Assembly: GCA_024635495.1 (NCBI GenBank)
Contig: JAGXIT010000004.1
Location: forward strand, 186,001-250,000
Source: Candidatus Saccharimonadota bacterium
Lineage (GTDB): Bacteria; Patescibacteriota; Saccharimonadia; Saccharimonadales; UBA4665
Direction: 5' to 3'
Length of the DNA: 64,000 nucleotides
The notes under the pieces were generated by a model. The model saw nothing but the letters and a program-made list of their open reading frames with translations, ran no database searches and was not told the origin of the DNA. Within the stretch, counting starts at the first letter, position 1; every line of letters begins with the position of its first letter. Below, one piece after another: positions 38,056 through 46,730 of the stretch. A program made the position numbers and the translations under genes.

Positions 38056-38769
38056 TCAGTCATAACTCATGCCTTCGATTTTTGTGGGCATACGTCGCTC
38101 GTCACGGTATGCTTGCGGCAGCATGAGACTTGGCGACCAGCTTTTGATAAGTGTATCGATATCTGTGCCTGTCTGGTACTTGCCACTGAAGCCACCGTCA
38201 CGACCGGCACCGTAATTGCCATCGACTTCGCCGGTTTCGTGGAAGATGATCTGTGCAATGCGTTCGCCTACGGGCAAGACGACCATTTCACGATTGTTCA
38301 GGTTGTAGATTTCAAGGGTTAGACGGTTGATATAGCCTGGATCAATCCAGCCTGCATCGAAGCAGACTGCCACGCCATTGCGTCCCCAACTACTTCGGCT
38401 GCGTACTTCACAAGCTCCTGGTGGTTTAATGCCGAAAAATTCATGTGTATGTGCGAGAATCCTCTCGCCCGGTTTGAGCGCAATGACTGGATGATCGAGC
38501 GGAATGCCCTCTATTGGTCGGTGCCCATTCAGCTTCGCCCACTCACCATGCGCCATGGCTCTATACGGTCCATCGAAATATCGTTCAACATCTTCGCGGT
38601 CAAATGGGTTATATATCGTCCGCTCATTAGCAGGCTCAATTCTGTAAAAATAATAACCAAGTGTTACGTCGAGACTAGCATGACTGACATGTTTGTCATC
38701 AAAAGGATGGCATACGATGTGGTTGTCATTGATAGCTTGCCGAATCTGTTTATTGCTGTAGACGCTCAT
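38056..38769 (-). CDS. dcd: dCTP deaminase / dUTPase-family protein
   Basis: EVRSRSSWGRNGVAVCFDAGWIDPGYINRLTLEIYNLN, LPVGERIAQIIF; ATG at 38769. Confidence 0.93.
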   Translation of the reverse strand: MSVYSNKQIRQAINDNHIVCHPFDDKHVSHASLDVTLGYYFYRIEPANERTIYNPFDREDVERYFDGPYRAMAHGEWAKLNGHRPIEGIPLDHPVIALKPGERILAHTHEFFGIKPPGACEVRSRSSWGRNGVAVCFDAGWIDPGYINRLTLEIYNLNNREMVVLPVGERIAQIIFHETGEVDGNYGAGRDGGFSGKYQTGTDIDTLIKSWSPSLMLPQAYRDERRMPTKIEGMSYD

Positions 38770-38855
38770 AGTGAAGCGAAACCCTCCATTACCTCTTGAT
38801 GAGCTCCCACCTGCCCTGTTGCTCTCTATTGTAAATTTCAAAAAGATATATAGCA

Positions 38856-38892
38856 ATACAGTCGGCACAATTTTACAACTGGCCGACTGTAT
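38856..38892. terminator. Hairpin with 11-bp arms after rplA
   Basis: ATACAGTCGGC-N15-GCCGACTGTAT. Confidence 0.65.
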
Positions 38893-38907
38893 AGAGACGA
38901 ATGAAAC

Positions 38908-39924
38908 TTATTCGTTTGGATTTACGGTTACGCTCGGACCCATCGTGGTAGTGACATGTACAGCCTTGATGTAGACGCCCTTTACGCTAGCTGGCTTAGC
39001 ATTTTTTATACTAGTCATGACAGCGTTTGCATTTTCGAGTAATCGCTTACCACCGAAGCTTACCTTGCCAATAGCGAGGTGCACGATACCAGTTGTATCG
39101 ACGCGGAACTCAACTCGCCCGGCCTTGGCTTCTGCTACTGCCCTCTGGAGGTCAGTTGTGACGGTACCACTCTTAGGGTTTGGCATAAGGCCTCGTGGAC
39201 CAAGCAATCGAGCGTACTTGCCCAACTGAGCCATATTTGCTGGTGTTGAGACAAGAATGTCGAAATCAATTGTGCCCTTTTCAAGCAATTTCTTGATAGT
39301 TTCGATGCCCGAGACATCAGCACCTTCGATATTTTCCTCAGCGAATACCGCGACGCGGACGGTTTTACCGGTTCCTTGTGGCAGGGTGAGGTTGGTACGA
39401 ATGTTTTGATCAGCTTGTCGTGGATCGACGCCAAGGTTTACATGCAGTTCAACGCTCGCGTCGAACTTAACACCGCTAGTCTTGGTCGCTAACTCTACCG
39501 CCTCTTTGAGACTGTAGACTTTGTCTTTTTCGATAAGCTCAGCTGATTTGCGGTAACCTTTGCTGCGGCGCTCTAGTAAACTACGAGCTGGTTTGACTGG
39601 CTGTTTTGGCTTGTCGGCTGCAGCAGCTTCTGCTTCATCACGGTGTTTTTGGCTTTCAATCTTCTCAGCTTTTGCTTCGGCTTCTTCGAGGCCTTTTGCA
39701 CTTCGTTTGCCAGCTTTTGCAAGCTTAGTTTCAGCGTCAGCTTCTTCTGCTTGAATCTTTTCACCTTCTTCTGCAACTTCTAAATTGCCTGCCTCGACTG
39801 GCTCAACTGGTGTTTGGCTCATTGCAGCGATTGCTGCAGTTATCTGTGCGACGGTGTCTTTGCTCGTAACTTTTAAACCCATTTCCTGAGCCTCTTTAAG
39901 TAGATCTGCTTTTTTGACTGCCAT
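38908..39924 (-). CDS. rplA: 50S ribosomal protein L1 with ~120-aa N-terminal extension
   Basis: L1 core ...[57 protein letters not shown]; extension begins [19 protein letters not shown]. Confidence 0.95.
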   Translation of the reverse strand: MAVKKADLLKEAQEMGLKVTSKDTVAQITAAIAAMSQTPVEPVEAGNLEVAEEGEKIQAEEADAETKLAKAGKRSAKGLEEAEAKAEKIESQKHRDEAEAAAADKPKQPVKPARSLLERRSKGYRKSAELIEKDKVYSLKEAVELATKTSGVKFDASVELHVNLGVDPRQADQNIRTNLTLPQGTGKTVRVAVFAEENIEGADVSGIETIKKLLEKGTIDFDILVSTPANMAQLGKYARLLGPRGLMPNPKSGTVTTDLQRAVAEAKAGRVEFRVDTTGIVHLAIGKVSFGGKRLLENANAVMTSIKNAKPASVKGVYIKAVHVTTTMGPSVTVNPNE

Positions 39925-40002
39925 GATTATCAACTCCTTTCGTGGTGCATGCGGCGTATCGCCTCCCACGTTAATATTTACTCTATAATTAAGCCTGTAA
40001 AA

Positions 40003-40431
40003 TTAGGCTTCTACTTCGACACCCATACTGCGCGCAGTACCAGCTACCATCTTCATGACAGCTTCGACATCATCAGTATTCATGTCCATTGCCTTATCTT
40101 CGGCGATTTTGCGTAAGTCAGCTTGGCTGAGCTTCTTTGCGATCTTTTCGCTATTAGGCTTGCCAGAACCCTTTTGTATGCCAAGCGCCGCACGTATGCG
40201 GTCGTCGGTTGGTTCTGCGACAACACGGAATGTCATAGTTTTGTCATCATATACAGTGATATGTGCAGTAACCATTTTGCCCATCATGTCTCGAGTAGCA
40301 TCATTAAACGGATTAATAAAATCCATCATGTTGACTCCGTATTGACCGAGGGTACTACCAACTGGGGGCGCAGCGGATGCCTGGCCACCTTTAATTTTTA
40401 GTTTCAAGTTTGCTTTGACGACTTTTGCCAT
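40003..40431 (-). CDS. rplK: 50S ribosomal protein L11
   Basis: KLKIKGGQASAAPPVGSTLGQYGVNMMDFINPFNDAT. Confidence 0.98.
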   Translation of the reverse strand: MAKVVKANLKLKIKGGQASAAPPVGSTLGQYGVNMMDFINPFNDATRDMMGKMVTAHITVYDDKTMTFRVVAEPTDDRIRAALGIQKGSGKPNSEKIAKKLSQADLRKIAEDKAMDMNTDDVEAVMKMVAGTARSMGVEVEA

Positions 40432-40646
40432 CTATTTCTCCTTATAATTACGAATATTCGCCACCCAGCGAGTGCCGGTTTGAAGCGTGGTTACTAATTC
40501 TCCTACCTTTTAGTAGTGCGTAACTGCGTTATTTTAGCAGTTTCTACCATAAAATACTAGGGTGGACAGCTAACACAGAAACTTTTCTTACTATATATTA
40601 TAACACAAAAGTCAATTGTATCAAAATAGCTTCGTAAACTATACTG

Positions 40647-40895
40647 CTATATATCATTAGTTTTTTGGGACTGGTGTCTGTATTCCACGGCTAAGGCACT
40701 GAGACCGATTCCAGCTAGTGCACAAGCACCCGCTGTTATACCCAAGAACGCGGCCGAAGGCACCGACTCGGCTGTAAAAGCAAAATAGGTAGCAGCTGAA
40801 CCTGCAACGAAAGCTATCGAAGAAGCACTCGTAAACTCAAGTGACCGTTTTTTGGCATGCTCGGTGTCGATTTCACGAGGTTCTTTTTCGTTCAT
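40647..40895 (-). CDS. Small two-TM hypothetical protein
   Basis: Acidic N-terminus and two hydrophobic segments, between rplK and nusG. Confidence 0.55.
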   Translation of the reverse strand: MNEKEPREIDTEHAKKRSLEFTSASSIAFVAGSAATYFAFTAESVPSAAFLGITAGACALAGIGLSALAVEYRHQSQKTNDI

Positions 40896-40899
40896 GGGG

Positions 40900-41445
40900 C
40901 TACACTCGTTTTACTTGAAGGCTGTCGAGTTCGACTGGTGTTTCACGGCCAAACATATTGACGAGAACTTTGAGCTTACCTTTTTGTGGGTCAATCTCAT
41001 TAACAGATCCGTCGAAGCCTTTGAATGGCCCGTCGATGATACTGACAACTTCGCCAATGGCAAAATCTATCTTGTGCTTTGGTTGCTCGAGGCCCATGCG
41101 TTTTTGAATCTTCTCGATTTCATCTGGGTCGACTGGAGTTGGCTCCGTGCCGCTACCGACGAAACCAGTCACGCTTGGAGTGTTACGTACGATGTACCAA
41201 GCATCTTCGCTCATCTTCATCTGTACGAGTACGTAGCCCTGGAATATGCGCTTCTCGACGATTTTACGCTTACCATTTTTAATCTCGATCTGCTTTTCTT
41301 TCGGTACAAGTGCCTGGAAAATCTTATCTTTCATGTCAAGTGACTCGGCGCGTTGGCGGATACTCTCGGCAACTTTCTCTTCGTAGCCGCTGTAGGTGTG
41401 GATTGCATACCACTGCTTGCTTGTGTCGTAACGCTTATTATTCAT
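40900..41445 (-). CDS. nusG: Transcription termination/antitermination protein NusG
   Basis: QWYAIHTYSGYEEKVAESI, FQGYVLVQMKM, GPFKGFDGSV. Confidence 0.97.
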   Translation of the reverse strand: MNNKRYDTSKQWYAIHTYSGYEEKVAESIRQRAESLDMKDKIFQALVPKEKQIEIKNGKRKIVEKRIFQGYVLVQMKMSEDAWYIVRNTPSVTGFVGSGTEPTPVDPDEIEKIQKRMGLEQPKHKIDFAIGEVVSIIDGPFKGFDGSVNEIDPQKGKLKVLVNMFGRETPVELDSLQVKRV

Positions 41446-41460
41446 ATCTCTTAGTACTCC

Positions 41461-41892
41461 TTAATTCAACAATATCTGTCTAAATAATTTATCAAGTCCG
41501 TAATCTACCAAAGCAATGAATAAGCCGAAAGCTACTGAAAATATAAGGACTGCGCCGGTAAGCCGGAAGCTTTCGTGCCTGGTTGGCCAAGTAACTTGCT
41601 TCAGCTCTTTCCAGCTTGACTTAAAATATCCAAAACCAAGCATGCGGCCAATAAATTGTATGGCTCGGAGGCGGAAGAACCATCGTAGTCCGTGGCCAAT
41701 TTGCTTGAGAGGTGGCTTGTGACTAACCCATGCAAATACTTTTCCGACGTACTTCAGTGCCTGCAATAAATAACGTACTGGCCAAAAGAAACCAGTCCAA
41801 AATGCTTTGCCCAAATCTTGGTTCTCGCTTGTGTTCTTATTAGAAGTTTTCTTCGCCACTCCCTTTTCTCTCTTTCTGGATTTACGTGGCAC
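41461..41892 (-). CDS. secE: Preprotein translocase subunit SecE (extended N-terminus)
   Basis: FKSSWKELKQVTWPTRHESFRLTGAVLIFSVAFGLFIALVDYGLDKL. Confidence 0.9.
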   Translation of the reverse strand: MPRKSRKREKGVAKKTSNKNTSENQDLGKAFWTGFFWPVRYLLQALKYVGKVFAWVSHKPPLKQIGHGLRWFFRLRAIQFIGRMLGFGYFKSSWKELKQVTWPTRHESFRLTGAVLIFSVAFGLFIALVDYGLDKLFRQILLN

Positions 41893-41999
41893 ATGGCGTG
41901 CGTTGTCTTACCAAATTAAAAAACCTACAGTTAGTTGTAGGCGTTCATGTCAATAATACGCTATTCGTTAAGGCAAATCAAGATGGTATAGTAGTGTCT

Positions 42000-43508
42000 A
42001 TGCACCTATGGCTATTGCTCTGGCTGATTGTAGCCGTCTCTGAAACATTGCTCTATGTATTTTCAAGCACCAGCTTTTTTGCCCGTAAAAACGTACGTGT
42101 ATTTTTGGGTACGGTACTCCTCATTTCTATACTTGCTACAGCGATTGGGATATTGGCTGCAGACTGGAGGGTTTGGTTGGCGCCAGCTTTCGTGACTCCC
42201 TATCGATTAGTTAACGTCGCTCGATATATGAAATACCGTCTGCAGCCAGACAGACTCAGATCAGTTTCGCTACAAGCTCACATATGGCTGATAGTCTTGC
42301 AGATTTTGCTATTTGCGATTGGATGGTTTGCCTTTCAAATATCAGTGGTAACGCTTTTCGGCGTCATTTTGAGCGTGCAGCTGGTCGTCATACTAGTACT
42401 ACTTCGTTCGACTATCCAGACGTGGGAAAACGCCAAGCCTACGAAAACAGAGCACCACTACACCGACAAGGAACTGCCTTCACTGAGTGTGCTGATACCG
42501 GCGAGGAATGAAACAGAAGAACTGCAGCGCTGCCTCTCAAGCCTGACGAGAAGTGATTATCCCAAGCTCGAAATCTTAGTCTTGGATGACTGCTCACAAG
42601 AAAGACGCACACCTGAGATTATTCGCAGTTTTGCGCAAAGCGGTGTTCGATTCATTAAGGGCGTCGAACCAGAAGAAGCAAACTGGGTTGCAAAAAACCA
42701 TGCCTGTGAGCAATTGCGCACTGAGGCTAGCGGCTCGATGCTGCTCTTTACTAGTGCAGATACGGAATTTGATCCAGGTACACTTCGTGTCATGGTTGAG
42801 CATATGCTCACCGAGAACGACGATATGTTAAGCGTTCTTCCACGAAGGTTGCCGCAGGATGTACGCACTATGTCATTCCTACAGCCCATGCGGTACTATT
42901 GGGAGCTTTGTCTGCCGAGGCGCATGTCTAAGCGGCCGCCAGTACTGAGCACCTGTTGGATGATACGCTCAGACAGGCTAGACGAATATGGTGGTTTTGA
43001 TTCTGTTAGGCAAAGCATATCTCCAGAGTCACATTTTGCTCGCAAGGCAGTGATTGCAGACGCCTACAGTTTCTTGCGCTCAAGTGACGGCTTGGAGGTC
43101 TATAGCATTAAAGATCAGGCTACTCAGTACAATACGACGATACGACTTCGCTACCCACAGTTGCATCGAAGACTCGAGCTTGTGACGCTTACATCATTAT
43201 TTGAATTACTGTTCTTAGCTGGTCCATTTGCCGGTATGGTGCTCAGCTTCTTCTTGCCATACACAATGGCGTTTGGACTCGCTTGGGCTGCGGCAGCGCT
43301 CGCGATTGAGGTGACATACTATTACGCTGCTGTCGAGACTCGCCATGCCACTTTCTTTGTAGCGTTAGTAACTGCGCCATTCGCAATTCTCGTAGACATT
43401 TACATGTTGCACACATCATTGCTCAAATACGAATTCGATGACGTGTATTGGCGCGGTAGAAGCGTTTGTGTACCAGTAATGCGCGTTGAGTCACGCTCAA
43501 AAATTTAG
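42000..43508 (+). CDS. Membrane glycosyltransferase family 2
   Basis: LSVLIPARNETEELQRCLSSLTRSDYPKLEILVLDD, FTSADTEFDPGTL, C-terminal TMs; ATG at 42000. Confidence 0.85.
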   Translation: MHLWLLLWLIVAVSETLLYVFSSTSFFARKNVRVFLGTVLLISILATAIGILAADWRVWLAPAFVTPYRLVNVARYMKYRLQPDRLRSVSLQAHIWLIVLQILLFAIGWFAFQISVVTLFGVILSVQLVVILVLLRSTIQTWENAKPTKTEHHYTDKELPSLSVLIPARNETEELQRCLSSLTRSDYPKLEILVLDDCSQERRTPEIIRSFAQSGVRFIKGVEPEEANWVAKNHACEQLRTEASGSMLLFTSADTEFDPGTLRVMVEHMLTENDDMLSVLPRRLPQDVRTMSFLQPMRYYWELCLPRRMSKRPPVLSTCWMIRSDRLDEYGGFDSVRQSISPESHFARKAVIADAYSFLRSSDGLEVYSIKDQATQYNTTIRLRYPQLHRRLELVTLTSLFELLFLAGPFAGMVLSFFLPYTMAFGLAWAAAALAIEVTYYYAAVETRHATFFVALVTAPFAILVDIYMLHTSLLKYEFDDVYWRGRSVCVPVMRVESRSKI

Positions 43509-43509
43509 A

Positions 43510-44616
43510 TTATTTCATATTTGGGATGAAGATTGTAAAAGTCGAACCTTCATTTAAGACGCTTTCAAGATTGACTTCAGCATGAATTAGGCGCGCTAAT
43601 TTAAGCGCTACATAGAGACCAAGCCCCGTGCCGCTGGTGCCCTTCAGCCGATAATCTTCTGAGCGATAAAACTTATCAAAGACACGTTCTTGATCTGCTT
43701 TACTTATACCAATGCCTGTGTCAGAAACGGTAAAAAGCACGCCGTCTGGTTTAGGCTTTGCACCGATAACCACGCTACCCTTTTCAGTATATTTGATAGA
43801 GTTCGTAATGAAATTCTGTAATACCTCACGTACGTACAGCTCACTGGAGGTGATTGATTCGAGGTGCGGGTCAATGTCCCCACGTAGCGCTAATCCTTTA
43901 GCTTTAGCCTCTTCCTGATAGCTTTGAATTAGATCTGTTGTAAGCTCGTGTGGATTAATGCTCCCAATTTCAAGAGTAAGCTTGCCTCGCTCGGCACGAC
44001 TTAGTGTCGATAGATCATTGACCATACCTGCAAGAAATATTACTTGTTCATGGGCTACTTTGAGAGCTTCTGCAACAACAGGGTTAATATTTGGCTCACG
44101 GCCGATGATAAACTCAGCGTTGCTAATATTGCCTTCCGCAATTGCAATTGGAGTGCGTAGTTCGTGGCTGACGACACTTATGAACTCATCACGCTCCTCT
44201 TCGAGTGATTTCTCGTGCGTAATATCGCGGAGTAGTATGACATAGCCCTTGTCACCCTTTTCGCCGTAGCCTAGGTGTACTGGTGCGATAGAAAGGTACA
44301 TGTTACTGCGACTACCATCTGTGTAATGGAGTAATAAGTCACGGTTACTTGTCGCGCGTTTGGTGCTTTTTATGAGTTCATCAACTTCAACTACTTGGCC
44401 GTTTTTATCGTATAAGTTTAGATATTTACCCAGGCGTCGGCCTTTGATGCTTCCATTTATATCGAGAATATTCAATGCGGCGCCGTTATATAGTACAACT
44501 CGAAATGCATCATCGACGGCTATCACGCCATCGGCCATACTACCGATAAGACTTTCGAGGCGCTCGTGCTCTAAGGCCACTTCAAGATTTTCGTTTGTGC
44601 CACCCTTGTTCATCAT
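43510..44616 (-). CDS. PAS sensor histidine kinase
   Basis: VVSHELRTPIAIAEG H-box, NFITNSIKYTEKG N-box, DTGIGISKADQERVFDKFYR, GTSGTGLGLYVA. Confidence 0.95.
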   Translation of the reverse strand: MMNKGGTNENLEVALEHERLESLIGSMADGVIAVDDAFRVVLYNGAALNILDINGSIKGRRLGKYLNLYDKNGQVVEVDELIKSTKRATSNRDLLLHYTDGSRSNMYLSIAPVHLGYGEKGDKGYVILLRDITHEKSLEEERDEFISVVSHELRTPIAIAEGNISNAEFIIGREPNINPVVAEALKVAHEQVIFLAGMVNDLSTLSRAERGKLTLEIGSINPHELTTDLIQSYQEEAKAKGLALRGDIDPHLESITSSELYVREVLQNFITNSIKYTEKGSVVIGAKPKPDGVLFTVSDTGIGISKADQERVFDKFYRSEDYRLKGTSGTGLGLYVALKLARLIHAEVNLESVLNEGSTFTIFIPNMK

Positions 44617-44621
44617 AGTAA

Positions 44622-45368
44622 CTAGTATGCCATATCATCATCTAAAGCAGTAGCACTTTGTCTTGGCGTTAAGGCGGGCTGCGTGTGACGTACCAATTTT
44701 GCTGTCGAGCGTGCATAGGGCAGTAGTTCTTCTAAGCGTGCCCAAAAGTCGGGGCCATGATTCATCTGTTCCGTGTGAGTTAACTCGTGAGCTATCACAT
44801 AGTCGATTTGGCTCCACGGCAGCTGAAGAAGGTATATGTTGAATATGAGGTTTTTGTGGCTGTCACAGCTTCCCCATCTGCGTTTGAGCTCTTTGGCCTG
44901 TATAGTCGAATACGTCATATTATGAGCCGCTGCGAAATATGCAACTCTATCTGGGAGAAGCTGTAATGCTTCCTTTTTAAGCGCCCGTTTGGCCGCTGTA
45001 GTCGCTCGAAGCTGTACTAGCGAGCTAGTAATTGATTCTCGAGGATGTACACGTATCAGGACTCTTGTACTTGTAACCCTGGAAGAAGTACTCGAGCCTA
45101 AAGCTACCGTTTCGAACACGATGGTGTGTTGCTTACCGATTTTGCTGCCATTTTCGAGTAGTGTCTCGACTTGAGCTTGCGGTAGTTTCGCTTGAATCCA
45201 GTCTGCTTGCTGGGCGACAAATTTTACTGCTGTCCGGTAGGCAACCCAGGGCGGTAAGGATACTCTCACTCCACTTTGGGTGAGGCTTAGTCGAATAGAC
45301 CGTGAACTCGCCCGCTTCGTAAATGCAACGCTACCAACTCCGGGTACGTCTATGTGTCTTGCTGGCAT
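44622..45368 (-). CDS. YgjP/DUF45-like zinc metallopeptidase
   Basis: RRWGSCDSHKNLIFNIYLLQLPWSQIDYVIAHELTHTEQMNHGPDFW. Confidence 0.93.
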   Translation of the reverse strand: MPARHIDVPGVGSVAFTKRASSRSIRLSLTQSGVRVSLPPWVAYRTAVKFVAQQADWIQAKLPQAQVETLLENGSKIGKQHTIVFETVALGSSTSSRVTSTRVLIRVHPRESITSSLVQLRATTAAKRALKKEALQLLPDRVAYFAAAHNMTYSTIQAKELKRRWGSCDSHKNLIFNIYLLQLPWSQIDYVIAHELTHTEQMNHGPDFWARLEELLPYARSTAKLVRHTQPALTPRQSATALDDDMAY

Positions 45369-45375
45369 AGAATGC

Positions 45376-46038
45376 CTACTGTATGTTGATATTCCGGCGG
45401 TTCATGTCTACTCGACCCGCACCAGGATTAGGTATCAAATTTATGAGTCCAGGCCTGCCGGTTTTCACCGCATGCACATCTAGCTGTATAAGACGTTTTT
45501 CCATCAAGTGACGCATAATTGCATTCTTCTGCATATTGAATACATGCTTACCACTCAAAACAACATATCGCTCAGTCATTTCAGGGTTTTGCATACCACT
45601 GAGTAGCTCACGGAAAGTAGCGGGGTCAATTTCTTGAGCGTATTTATCATCATGTTTGCGACGATCTCGGTTTGTTGCTCTCTGAAATGCAGAATCTGGA
45701 TCAATCTGGAGCCAAAGAAGAACTGGTTCTGCGCCGAGCTTTAGTGCCATATTACGAAGTGAACGACGCTGGCTGAGCCGCATAACATTTGTATCGAACA
45801 CTACGCTCATCCCTGCGCTCAAAAACTCACCAGACATATAGGTCATCAGACTATTTACAATATGGTTTTCGTCATTACTGTACGTGGGCTTCTCGAATAA
45901 CTCAGCTCGGATGCGGTCAGCCTGTACATGAGCAGCGTTGAGTTGTGAGCAAATTTGACGTGATACGAATGTCTTGCCTGAGCCTGGCATTCCATACAAT
46001 AAAATCAAAAGGGGTTTGGTGGGCTGTAATTTTGCCAT
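45376..46038 (-). CDS. P-loop kinase-like ATPase (AAA_33/zeta-toxin-like fold)
   Basis: LLILLYGMPGSGKTFVSRQI, VVFDTNVMRLSQRRSLRNMA. Confidence 0.8.
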   Translation of the reverse strand: MAKLQPTKPLLILLYGMPGSGKTFVSRQICSQLNAAHVQADRIRAELFEKPTYSNDENHIVNSLMTYMSGEFLSAGMSVVFDTNVMRLSQRRSLRNMALKLGAEPVLLWLQIDPDSAFQRATNRDRRKHDDKYAQEIDPATFRELLSGMQNPEMTERYVVLSGKHVFNMQKNAIMRHLMEKRLIQLDVHAVKTGRPGLINLIPNPGAGRVDMNRRNINIQ

Positions 46039-46145
46039 GTCTGCATATATGTATAGCAAAAAACTCCTCTCACGACAAGCAAGCAAATCTATAACTTGTA
46101 CGCAAGTCGGTTTTCAATGCTAATTATTTCGATAATATACATACA

Positions 46146-46173
46146 AAAAGCCCATCTTTCGATGGACTCTTTG
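46146..46173 (-). terminator. Terminator after tRNA-Val
   Basis: Minus strand AAAGAGTCCATC-gaaa-GATGGGCTTTTTG. Confidence 0.75.
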
Positions 46174-46175
46174 TA

Positions 46176-46252
46176 TGGTGGGTGATGAGGGACTCGAACC
46201 CCCGACCCTCTCGGTGTAAACGAGATGCTCTAGCCAACTGAGCTAATCACCC
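46176..46252 (-). tRNA. tRNA-Val (anticodon TAC), CCA encoded
   Basis: GGGTGATTAGCTCAGTTGGCTAGAGCATCTCGTTTACACCGAGAGGGTCGGGGGTTCGAGTCCCTCATCACCCACCA-type sequence. Confidence 0.96.
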
Positions 46253-46260
46253 GTGATTTA

Positions 46261-46345
46261 TGGTGCGAACGAGAGGACTTGAACCTCCACCCATTGCTGG
46301 ACTACCACCTCAAGGTAGCGCGTCTACCAATTTCGCCACGTCCGC
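46261..46345 (-). tRNA. tRNA-Leu (anticodon GAG), CCA encoded
   Basis: GCGGACGTGGCGAAATTGGTAGACGCGCTACCTTGAGGTGGTAG...GGTTCAAGTCCTCTCGTTCGCACCA. Confidence 0.95.
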
Positions 46346-46397
46346 ACGAATAAAAAGGAGAATAACTACGTTATGTTATCTGTTTTTTGCTAAAAAC

Positions 46398-46724
46398 TCA
46401 AGTGGTACGATGTTTTTTCTTTCTTTGAGTGACTGAGCGTCCCCTGCGGTAGCCTCTGCGAAAGTTTTTGTCATGCATCATACGGCGCTCAGCAAAAGAA
46501 CTGAGCCCTCGGAGTGCAACGTACAGCCAGATTATGTTTAGTAAACTACTTATGTAGACATGCTTGTTCCAAGTGTAGGTTAGCATTAATACGCTACCCA
46601 GTATATTGTCTAACTCGTACCAAGCCGATGATACTTTCCAGTATCCACTATTTATGCGCCAAAAACCAAAGAGTATTAATAAACCACCAGCTAATCCTAT
46701 GTAATCGTAGTGATCAAAAGACAT
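46398..46724 (-). CDS. Small hydrophobic membrane protein
   Basis: YIGLAGGLLILFGFWRINSGYWKVSSAWYELDNILGSVLMLTYTW. Confidence 0.65.
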   Translation of the reverse strand: MSFDHYDYIGLAGGLLILFGFWRINSGYWKVSSAWYELDNILGSVLMLTYTWNKHVYISSLLNIIWLYVALRGLSSFAERRMMHDKNFRRGYRRGRSVTQRKKKHRTT

Positions 46725-46730
46725 AGGTGT

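Noticed and set aside
41461-41892. SecE extended N-terminus as a novelty
   Set aside because: Long basic SecE N-termini occur in several bacterial groups; not distinctive enough
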